Notes under the pieces: generated by a model
Databases searched by the model: none
What the model was told of the DNA's origin: nothing
Seen by the model: only the letters and a program-made list of their open reading frames with translations
From: Ceratobasidium sp. AG-K
Lineage: Eukaryota; Basidiomycota; Agaricomycetes; Cantharellales; Ceratobasidiaceae
NCBI GenBank assembly: GCA_037039685.1
Contig: JAWNGF010000011.1
Location: 1,736,001-1,800,000 of the forward strand
Reading direction: 5' to 3'
Length of the DNA stretch: 64,000 bases
Made by a program: the position numbers and the translations under genes
Shown here: piece by piece, positions 55,958 through 64,000 of the stretch
Layout of the letters: every line of letters begins with the position of its first letter
Numbering within the stretch: position 1 is the stretch's first letter

Positions 55958-56951
55958 CCTAGTGAATTTTGCTTATATATATTCTCTATTACCCATTAAG
56001 TGAAACTGACATCAGAGTGGTAGGGTTGATGGTGGAAGTGAAGACACACCATTGGGTAAACGTTGCTACGGTAAGCGCCAGGAAAAGAACCTCAATCAAA
56101 GTAACCATACATAGCCAGCGGAATGCCAGATCATCCATCTTAGAGTCTAGAATACGACCATAAGCGGTAGCTGTAGTCCTATTTCTCTCACCTGAAAGGG
56201 CCAACCTACGTCGCTGTGATAACCACGAATTCAAGGCGCACTATTCCCAGGGTGGCTTTCAAGTTCTTCGTGACATAGCCGTCATGCCGTTGTGTAAAAC
56301 GGGATCTATTCATTGATACTTCGCCGACCCTCGTGCCATCTTGCTCAATCAGACCAGATGTGTTACCGTAGCTACTGTCTTTCTTGTAAATTATAACAGA
56401 TTTGATGCGCCTTGTTTCACACGATGATATTGAGATATTGTTATAGGGCGCTCTGCCATTTCACCCAGATACCTGAATACTCGTGGTCTTCAATATCATT
56501 AACTTTATGCTCCCGAATGCTATTTATGCAGACGGACTTATCGGTTGCCAAGCCGTATTGGGGAAGGGGGGTTGTATGCGCATACATGGCGACTAGGGGC
56601 TACGGGAGCCAATACAGGTAGAAAATGAACATGCCTACTCAATTCATCAAATCCACAACCATAGGCGCTCATCGCTGTCTCTCAACCGAACCTCTCGAAC
56701 GGCGTAAGATTGCTCTCAAAGTGGGCCCCACCTGCCTCCATCTTCACTTTCATTCCTAACCAAGTTGCTCCTTCTCTTATTAAGTTGAAAAAATGATTGC
56801 ATGGCAATTCAAATCTTCGCACTTTTGTCCCTTTGTAACACTGTGGTTGATTAAGTGTCCCGCCACCTAACGACGTACGTACCTTTGCGGGGGGGGGGGG
56901 GCATCCACGGAGGCAGCACTCGGATAACATCGGATAACGTACAGTTAAATC
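55958..56951. other. Intergenic between BTB copies 1 and 2
   Basis: The part at about 56019-56110 resembles the region upstream of copy 2 at about 58320-58412, so the duplication included promoter sequence. A minus-strand frame here (55989-56234) has a hydrophobic stretch but is not conserved in frame upstream of copy 2. A 13-G run lies at 56889-56901, near the copy 2 stop. Confidence 0.45.
56889..56901 (+). repeat. Poly-G run (13)
   Basis: Uninterrupted G tract about 50 bases beyond the stop codon of BTB copy 2, at the junction region between tandem copies. Confidence 0.9.
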
Positions 56952-58312
56952 TCATTCGACATCCCTACAAAAAGTAGCTAATCGGGCATATGTATCTTGA
57001 ATGCATCCGTCAATAAATCGTAGGACTTCGATATGACAAGAGTTTGTACAGGTAGGTGGATCGTCTCTAATCAACTCAAACCACACAAGTCGCTGGTAAG
57101 GGAGCATGGCAAGATGTGTTATTCCATACAATGGCGGCGTCGCGGCATACAACTGCTGACGATATGTACCACCGAATGCGGCTTCCCATTTTACATAAAA
57201 GTTGCACTCGGAACAGCATTCGATAGGTGTGCCCTTTCCCTGTTGATTCTGTACAGTTAGGGTACCGAGCCACTCAAGGCCAAGAGTCGATACTGGAAGT
57301 GAGGCCAAATGAAGCTGTCCAAATAGGAACATCACTCGATCGTCCCGGGATAACGAAGCAGCGTTCATCCAAACTTCGTGGCCATGTGCAAGCAAACTAC
57401 AAAACGCAAAACCGAAAATAGATGGATCATTTTGTTGGATATTGGGGTATTTGAATAGCCAAATGAGTTTTTCGCGGGAAGAATCGAGAGCGTTGGCGTT
57501 AAGGGTGGGCAAGAGAGGAGAGTGTTGGGAGGTCCAGGCGAAATGAAGTTGAGCTGCGTTGCGAATGTCGGTAAGCAACTCGTCGTCATGTGTTCGTTTG
57601 GCGTACAACAGGGCTCTAAGTCGGTACTCCATACGCAGAGAGTATCGGGCGAGTTCTTCGTATGCAGTGCTAGAAACTTTGCGAAGCCGCTTGTGAGCCC
57701 ATGCTTCAAGATTGGACGCCATAAACCGGCTAGCAACATCGGCAACATCGACATAAATATACCAATAATAATGGGGATTATTTACTGGACAAAAGTCGGC
57801 AGTGTCAATCATTAGGTTCCGATAACCCTTGTTAGTGGGGCTGAGGTAGGGTTAGTCATCAGGACTGGAGGCATCGAGCTTACGATTGACTCACAGGCCG
57901 TAGAACATGAACATGAAGTGTCGAAGATGGTCGGCCTTCATGTTGGGGATTCTAAAAACAATCTCTCCGGATAGATCGATTGGTATCATGCCGCTATTCT
58001 TGCTCGGGTCAGACAGGTCTTGGAAGGCTGCCGCCTCCCTCCCCAAAATCGCAGCATGTACCTTGCGGAAACCTAAGGATCATCAATAACGCAAGACCAA
58101 CGCAAATACTGCCTTACCTTGAATAGCGTGGTTTCAACGAGAAGGATTACGCTTCCATCCGAAAAATAAAAAGCTGGGTCTTGAACAGATATTGGATGAG
58201 TTAGAACGGACGTGGATGGGTTCACGGCATCCGGCAGCTCTGTGCCCAAGTGTTGTGAATCCATCATAATTTGACAGGGAAGGTCTCTCTCGTCGTCTAA
58301 CGAAGCTTCCAT
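56952..58312 (-). CDS. BTB/POZ-domain protein with C-terminal Cys module (copy 2)
   Basis: Same three-exon plan as copy 1. Exon 1 from 58312 (M-E-A-S-L-D-D-E-R) to A-F-Y-F-S-D-G-S-V-I-L-L-V-E-T-T-L-F-K. Exon 2 is V-H-A-A-I-L-G-R-E-A-A-A-F through I-P-N-M-K-A-D-H-L-R-H-F-M-F-M-F-Y-G. Exon 3 from about 57840 (P-T-N-K-G-Y-R-N-L-M) runs to 56952. The shared middle has R-M-E-Y-R-L-R-A-L-L-Y-A-K-R, N-A-A-S-L-S-R-D-D-R-V-M-F-L-F-G-Q, and the Cys module C-C-S-E-C-N-F-Y-V...C-T-N-S-C, ending L-A-T-F-C-R-D-V-E. The frame is clean throughout. The N-terminus before the BTB domain is longer than in copy 1 and not conserved. Confidence 0.82.
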
Positions 58313-58626
58313 AGTGTAGTCGAGTTGGTGATGGAACTAAAGACATGTCATTGGTAAGTATTCCGGGTAAGCGCCAATCAAAAAAATAACACTATCATAC
58401 AACCGTACATAACTGGCGTACAAGATCGTTCGTATTGGTATTCGAATTGGAAGGAAAGAGGGCCATAACATAAAAGTAGATGTGAACATAGATGGAAACA
58501 ATTTGAGAATAAACCTTGCCCGGACAAATAACAAACATAGGCGATCCCAAGCCAATCCCTCGAAGTAGGGTCTGAGATTAAAAAGTGAGTGCATGTGCAT
58601 GGGTCCCAGTATATGGTACGTACAAA
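58313..58626. other. Short spacer between BTB copies 2 and 3
   Basis: 314 bases holding the promoter of copy 2 and the 3' end of copy 3. Part (58320-58412) is shared with the upstream region of copy 1. Confidence 0.5.
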
Positions 58627-59965
58627 CTACTCCACTTTCTTGCAAAATCCAGCCAACTTTGTGTAAACGGCATCCATTTTCTGGTCCACATACCCGAGAC
58701 AAATCTCCCGACATCCCTTTACACAGGTCTTCGAAGTCAGCTGTTTCGTCTCCTCGGCGAATTTCTGCCTCCGATTGGGTAGTATTGCAAGGGCGAAAAC
58801 GCCTCCCAATGGCGCATTGCTGTTGATCATGTCCCGAAAGGTATTCCCAAAATTATGACGCCAGGATTTCGAAAAGTGACACTCGGAGCATAGTCTGAGC
58901 TCACTTCTCAATCCGTTGCGACCGTCAACTGTTCGTCCGGCATCAAGCCAGTCTAGGGGGATTTTTGATTGGGGAAGAGGGGTGAGATCGACTTGCGCTC
59001 CCAACAGTGTAACACGGTCTTCTCGCGTCAATCTGGCTTGCTTCTTCCAAAAGTCATTGCCCAAGCTAAGAAGATGGCAAAAAAGGTATCCAAAAACGGC
59101 GGCGTCAGAAGATTGTCGCCCGGAAACCGCCTTGTACTCGCGGACTAGCTGGTCCCGGATCTTGGGAATGGGGCCTGTTGCAAAAGTCGTCGAAGCCAGA
59201 GTGGGGCTCTCGATTGTCCACGAATAGTATGATCGAGTCCAATTTCGAGTCCAGGAAACCAGCTCTTGATCCAAGTTTCGTTTGGCATAGTTGAGAAGTT
59301 TAGTATGGGATTTAGAGCTGATGGGAGATGCATTGGTCGACTCGATTAAAACGGCGAGGCGCTTTAATTGGGAAAGAGCCCAAGATTCGACTTCCATTGC
59401 GATGAAGCGATGCGAGAGCTCGACAATGTCGATGAGCTGAACAAAAGTTGCCACGCCCTGCGTCGCTTCCATGCGAGTGAAATCGGCAAACAGAGACCGA
59501 AAACTCTTATCGCCAGGGCTAGAGTGATATTAAATGCGGCGATTGGTGAGAGGAATAGCGAACACATACCGGCCATAGATTACAAGCAAAAAGTTCCGAA
59601 ACGGTTGAGGTTGAAGTTGTGGTATAACAATAGGATTCTCGTCACAGCTACCTTCCTTTCCCTTCTTCGGTGGGAGGCCATCTGGGGCATCTAAGCTCAT
59701 GGAAGACGCTAAGCGGACTGGTGCGGCAAACATATTCTTGAACATTTCGGCCTCTCGTGCCAGCAACGAGGAGTGAAGCTATTGTATCGTTAGTTCCAAT
59801 ATTTCCGGAATAATATGGGCGAGCACTACCTACTCGAAATAAGACATTTGCCACCAGTAGGACCACATTTCCGTCCTGAAAATAATAAGAATCATCCCTG
59901 AGGCATATTGGTGCCGTTGTGGATCTCATGGAGCTGGCTCGAGAGAGCGAGACTCTCTTGGACAT
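58627..59965 (-). CDS. BTB/POZ-domain protein with C-terminal Cys module (copy 3, divergent)
   Basis: Three exons: from 59965 (M-S-K-R-V-S-L-S-R) to Y-Y-F-Q-D-G-N-V-V-L-L-V-A-N-V-L-F-R; then L-H-S-S-L-L-A-R-E-A-E-M-F to F-R-N-F-L-L-V-I-Y-G; then from about 59518 (P-G-D-K-S-F-R-S-L-F) to 58627. About 409 aa with the same intron phases as copies 1 and 2. Sequence is much more divergent, but the framework is kept: E-L-S-H-R-F-I-A-M-E-V-E-S-W-A-L, L-T-R-E-D-R-V-T-L-L-G-A-Q-V-D-L-T-P-L-P, C-S-E-C-H-F-S and C-V-K-G-C, ending L-A-G-F-C-K-K-V-E. An insert rich in Lys, Asp and Pro lies inside the BTB domain. It is the oldest split of the trio by appearance. Confidence 0.82.
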
Positions 59966-60756
59966 GGGCGAAGACTGGATGGGATACAGTGGTCAAGGTG
60001 ACAAGCGAATAGCCCTCCGGTGACGGCTAACTGCCGGCCCAAACAACAGCAAACACGGCCTTCCACAACAAATGCCCCGTCAGACCCCGAGTTGTCTATA
60101 TTACAACTATTCAACATGTACAAAAACTGCGTTCAAAATAAATATATTTTCGGACATTAACACCTATTGTTCCTCGTCCGAGGCGGGCTCGGGACCAGGG
60201 GGTCAATAGCCCTGGAAACAAAGGTAGAGGGCCAAAGGGTTGGCTACTGGCCCTCGATACGACTCTTAAATTTACCTAATCGCCAAGCTAGATGGACATT
60301 ACGCAACCACAATGTCTTGTCCCATCATTAGTTATACCGATTCATCCCTATCCCAGACTCTATGGCAAGCCACTCGTTACTAGCCATGGCTTCCCTTGGC
60401 GCCCTTCTCCCAGTCAAACCAAGTGCCTCGTGCCTCGCTGGGTTTTGATCTCTGGACTCCGTCGTCCGTCCGTGGTCTGAAGAGACGCGCGTTCCCGTCC
60501 CGCTCCACGAAGCCCCAAACGCGCCGGCTCGCGATCCGATCGACAAACTTGTGCCACTACCAAAGTAGACAAAATTGCCGGGCCGATGCAATGGCGAACA
60601 CGGTCTCAAAAGCTCCAAGGGATGTAGTAAAAGTGGCGTTTCCCGATAGCAAGGCTATAATACAAGATTCAATAGCGGAGGGGGTCGACATGAGATGGAA
60701 GTGATGGAAGCGAGCAAGCAGGGTCTAATCAGTATAGGATCCAGGCAAACTCTAGA
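59966..60756. other. Intergenic, weak frames only
   Basis: It holds the promoter of BTB copy 3 and the 3' flank of the small zinc-finger gene. Overlapping open frames at 60292-60704 on both strands reflect base composition. None has a motif or a partner exon. Confidence 0.4.
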
Positions 60757-61176
60757 CTATTCGTTCCAAGTCAGGACGCTATTTGCCGCATCGTCTGAAC
60801 CATGATCTCGTTTTCGGTGCCCACCGAGACGCTCGCGAGAGGGAAATAGCTTGTTGCAGCCTGTAGGCAACTCGGATTAGTGTCTCTCTGAAATCCGCAA
60901 ACCTACATACATACCCTCCATGGTGCAGATGTAGATAGGTGTACTATCAGACATAAATATCAAGTGCGCCATAAAATATTATCACGCGCATACTCTTCTG
61001 GAGTTGACGTCCGTCCCACCATATTCTTCAAATCTTCCTCTGTCGTCTGAACTAGGATCACAAGCGGGTCAGCCTTCGGAGAACTGTCTGAATGATATTG
61101 AAGATTATTTACTGTCGGGTAGAGCAAGAACAGCCTTCAAATGCGGTGGCAAGGAAAGCGAGGCGGTATTCGACAT
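60757..61176 (-). CDS. 84-residue protein with a single C2H2 zinc finger
   Basis: Found only by assembling short exons: 61176-61113, 61051-60994, 60943-60915, 60860-60757, total 255 nt with a stop at 60757-60759. Introns are 61, 50 and 54 nt with GT-AG ends. The N-terminus reads M-S-N-T-A-S-L-S-L-P-P-H-L-K-A-V-L, followed by an acidic helix (T-T-E-E-D-L-K-N-M-V). The finger straddles the last intron: Y-I-C-T-M-E-G-C, then 12 residues, then H-R-K-R-D-H. This is a perfect C-x4-C-x12-H-x4-H pattern with the usual hydrophobic positions (Phe, Leu). A 14-residue tail ends W-N-E. A single finger with a basic H-R-K-R-D-H linker suggests nucleic-acid or protein binding; function unknown. Divergent from LSG1 with 145 bp between starts. 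Confidence 0.75.
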
Positions 61177-61321
61177 TGTGCAAGATGAGAGGAAAAGCAA
61201 GACTCGGAAGTTTCAGTCGGTGGTGGACGTTTGACGGTGATCGGACTTGTTTGGCCTTCGCCTCACGTGAGCACCGCATAAGATTTCCCGCCATCTTCTG
61301 GACCTCCCCGACACTTGCGTC
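61177..61321. promoter_or_regulatory. Short divergent promoter, small zinc-finger gene / LSG1
   Basis: 145 bases between the two start codons. It contains TCACGTGA (61264-61271), another CACGTG core, as in the palindrome at 36625. Sharing of regulatory sites by both genes is likely given the distance. Confidence 0.5.
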
Positions 61322-63697
61322 ATGGTAATATCCCATCAACCAGGTGATCTACCACACTAAAGGGCTCGATAGGCACCTCCAAAGAACAATCGTAACCAAG
61401 TCGGCCTCGGGCGGGCGATTATTAATAGGAAAGTCAAGGACGCTCGGACCGCTCGGGAAGACACAGACAAGGTGCGGTTCTCGAGCAAAGTGGCTATTAT
61501 TCGACTGAGCGAGCCATAGTACACAACAGACCTCGATACAGGTCTCCAATCCATTACCCAGGAGCGAAATCTCGACGAGTTCTTGAATACTGCCCAATTG
61601 GCTGGGAAAGAATTTACCGCTGGTACGCCACACAGAATTACGAAAATCTGCCTTACAAATCCAGATCTCAGAGCGACAGAATATCACCATAATACAGAAT
61701 ACCAACGTCAACTCCTTGGGTAATAATCCCTATCTATTATCCACACAAGAGGAAAAGGCTACCCTGCAGCGCCATGCCCAGAACAAGGATAGGCTCCGTG
61801 TACCCCGCAGGCGAGTTTCTCACACAATGTATGCTCTACCATCTGACTTGTGTCCAGACCTCCGTGGACCCGCGATCTCACGACGTCCCAGCTCGAACGT
61901 CAAGAGCGTGAGGCCTTTTTAGAGTGGAGAAGAAGCATTGCGCAGTAGGTGCCCCTATGTTTTCTATTATTCATTACTGATATGCTATAGGTTACAAGAA
62001 GCTGAAAACTTTCTTCTAACTCCGTTTGAGCGTAACATTGCCGTGTGGCGACAGCTATGGCGTGTGCTCGAACGAGCCCACCTCGTGGTCCAGATTGTCG
62101 ACGCCCGCAATCCGTTGCGATTCCGCTGTGCGGATTTAGACTCATACGTTCATGACGTCGAGGGTCCCGAGGGGGAGAAAGGTTCAGGATCTAAAGGCCT
62201 TCGTCGGTGTTTATTGCTCGTCAACAAGGCTGACCTCTTGACCGCTGATCAAAGGTGAGAAGCCCGTTGTATTTGTCTACATCTCTCACGAGATCACCCG
62301 CAGGCGTGCATGGGCAGACCACTTTGAGAAGGAAGGCATACAGTTTGCATTCTTTTCTGCTGCAAATGCCAAGGCATTGCAAGAAGCCAAGCGGCTCGCT
62401 GAAGAGGCTGCTCGGCCTGGGAACGAAGCCACTGACGAAAGCGGAGAACCCGAAACAGAGTCGGAAGATGACGCCCAAGTCAACGAATCAGCAGACGAGG
62501 AACCAGCTCCACACTCAGACACATCGGCCGACCTCGATCCTCACCACCTGCCCGTCGACGCAAGTGAGGCAGACGACCCTCGAACACGCGTTCTCTCTGT
62601 CTTGGAGCTCGAAGAACTATTCTTGAGCTCGGCGCCGGATCTATCCAGTCAGCACCATCACGTTTCTACCTCTTCCCACGCTGTGATTGATTCTCGGCCC
62701 GTTTCATAGCATTTGCCACAGCCGTGACCCCAGCTCCTTCGAAGCTTGTCGTTGGATTGGTCGGATACCCTAACGTTGGAAAATCGAGCACAATCAATGC
62801 GCTCCTCGGCGAGAAGAAAGTATCCGTATCATCCACCCCCGGAAAGACCAAGCACTTTCAGACGATTCATCTCTCGCCAGCTATCGTATTATGCGATTGC
62901 CCGGGGTTGGTGTTTCCCCAGTTTGCAACGACCAAGGCGGCCCTGGTCTGCGATGGTGTGCTTCCGATCGACCAAATGCGAGAGTATATAGGACCAATTG
63001 GGCTGGTCGTACGCCGGGTTCCTCGGGGCATCCTCGAAGGAACATACGGGCTGCGCATACGGTGTCGTGGGGAGGAAGATGGTGGGGATGGCGACGGGGA
63101 ACATGTCACTGCTGAGGATCTTTTGGTTTCTTATGCTAGTAAGTTTCGCATATACTAATTGACATTGGCTAACATTGCGCAGTCGCTCGTGGTTTTGCCC
63201 GTGCAGGTCAAGGTCTTCCCGACGAGGCACGCGCAGCACGATACATCCTCAAAGACTATGTCGCTGGCAAACTCTTGTTCAGTCATCCTCCCCCAGGAAT
63301 TGACGAGGACGTATTCAATACTCGTGCACGACAGCTCGCACTCGAACGACTTGCCGCCACGGGAAAGAAAATGGCGCCCGTCACCCGAGTAGGCAAAAAC
63401 GCTGATACATTCATCGACCCGGTTCCTGCCACTAGCGAAACTCCAAACGCTGGGACGGGGGCTGGCAAAGTTCTCGATCGGGAGTTTTTCGAACCCGGGA
63501 ACGAGCTGGCCTCGAACGCATTTGTCAAGGGCGGCAAGGCATTTGTACGATCCACCGCATTTCCCCACCAAAACGCAGTGGGTGACGACGGACGAGCTCT
63601 ACCTGGCTCCAAAACCGACGAAGCCTCGGTAAAGGGAAAGCGACACAACAAAGGCAACAAACGAGCCAAGCAAAGAAGTGGCAAGGGGTATGACTGA
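61322..63697 (+). CDS. LSG1: Large subunit GTPase Lsg1
   Basis: Cytoplasmic circularly permuted GTPase that releases the export adaptor Nmd3 from pre-60S ribosomes. Nine coding exons: 61322-61324 (ATG alone), 61373-61471, 61520-61622, 61672-61810, 61858-61944, 61991-62254, 62304-62647, 62710-63138, 63183-63697. They total 1983 nt (660 aa), close to yeast Lsg1. N-terminal motifs: M-A-P-P-K-N-N, G-L-G-R-A-I-I-N-R-K-V-K-D, L-D-E-F-L-N-T-A-Q-L-A-G-K-E-F, N-P-Y-L-L-S, F-L-E-W-R-R-S. The G domain is in permuted order: the V-D-A-R-N-P-L element and G4 N-K-A-D-L-L first, then an acidic insert, G1 G-Y-P-N-V-G-K-S-S, G2 region T-P-G-K-T-K-H-F, and G3 D-C-P-G-L-V. The tail is basic. The fourth intron begins with GC rather than GT. 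No frame problem. Confidence 0.96.
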
Positions 63698-64000
63698 TGT
63701 ACCTGTTCTAGAATGAATGTAATGAACGTCTAATCGGTGTCGTCATGAAGCTGGCTGCCAAGCGCTTTTCGTTGCTGTGCAACCAAGCGCGAGAATCGGA
63801 TCTCGATCAGGTTGCCTCGATTACGCTCTAACCTTGTTTTCAAACAGGCATCGTTCCAAGCGAAACCAGCGCCAAGCAATCACGCAAAGTCAGGCACGAG
63901 ATTTCGTTCATGTGGTAGATCCATGCCGTATATGCGTGGAAGGTACATAGGTGAATTCCGACGCCGGGTATCTCGCCGATAACACTCCCGAAATCACTTG
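63698..64000. other. 3' flank of LSG1
   Basis: Downstream sequence to the window end. No further gene is visible. Confidence 0.5.

Noticed and set aside
61084..61112. 25-29 nt intron in the small zinc-finger gene
   Set aside because: An acceptor at 61084 or 61088 is possible by sequence, but far too short. The acceptor at 61052 gives an ordinary 61-nt intron in the same phase.
1..64000. tRNA genes, CRISPR arrays, insertion sequences or retrotransposon domains
   Set aside because: I looked for T-loop-like GGTTCGA boxes, regularly spaced direct repeats, and reverse transcriptase or integrase or transposase motifs, and saw none convincing. A tRNA scan and RepeatMasker would settle this.

Overview
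This window looks like nuclear DNA of a filamentous basidiomycete, probably an agaricomycete; the genus cannot be fixed from sequence alone. The grounds are densely packed intron-rich genes, GT-AG introns mostly 43-75 nt long, fungal-type families (Zn2Cys6 regulator, formate/nitrite transporter, BTB proteins, glycogenin) and the absence of operons. No tRNA, rRNA, CRISPR array or recognisable transposon was found.

Layout. 0-5 kb: a C2H2-like zinc-finger gene (+). 5-9.3 kb: a divergent pair, a mitochondrial ABC1/ADCK kinase-like gene (-) with two apparent 1-base deletions, and the splicing factor CWC25 (+). 9.3-13.2 kb: gene-poor, with an F-box/LRR-like relic. 13.2-16.8 kb: a divergent pair, a glutamine-rich protein (-) and a dsRNA-binding-domain protein (+). 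18.4-24.1 kb: Elongator subunit ELP4 (-) and a Zn2Cys6 transcription factor (+). 24.6-32.2 kb: two formate/nitrite transporter paralogues in inverted orientation flanking SURF1/SHY1 (-) and a leucine-rich-repeat protein (-). 32.6-34.5 kb: an uncharacterised Pro/Ala-rich gene. 35.9-38.1 kb: a voltage-sensor-domain protein (-) and a BRCT+Myb Rap1-like protein (+), whose start codons are separated by a palindrome carrying two CACGTG boxes. 38.2-41.5 kb: a tandem segmental duplication carrying a one-TM coiled-coil gene and its decayed copy. 44.7-50.3 kb: a second zinc-finger-like gene and a large glycogenin. 52-54 kb: two paralogues of an uncharacterised family sharing the motif VHVNICDL. 54.6-60 kb: three tandem BTB-domain paralogues with a shared C-terminal cysteine module. 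60.8-63.7 kb: an 84-residue single C2H2-finger gene (-) divergent from the ribosome-biogenesis GTPase LSG1 (+).

Housekeeping functions (splicing, Elongator tRNA modification, cytochrome oxidase assembly, 60S maturation, glycogen priming) alternate with lineage-specific, recently duplicated families. These genes do not form one pathway. The most distinctive material is the set of local duplications (FNT pair, one-TM pair, VHVNICDL pair, BTB trio) and the tiny zinc-finger gene. Five sites in otherwise well-conserved genes need a 1-2 base correction, mostly in homopolymers, to read through. This points to residual long-read assembly errors or very young pseudogenes, so all gene models here carry that caveat.
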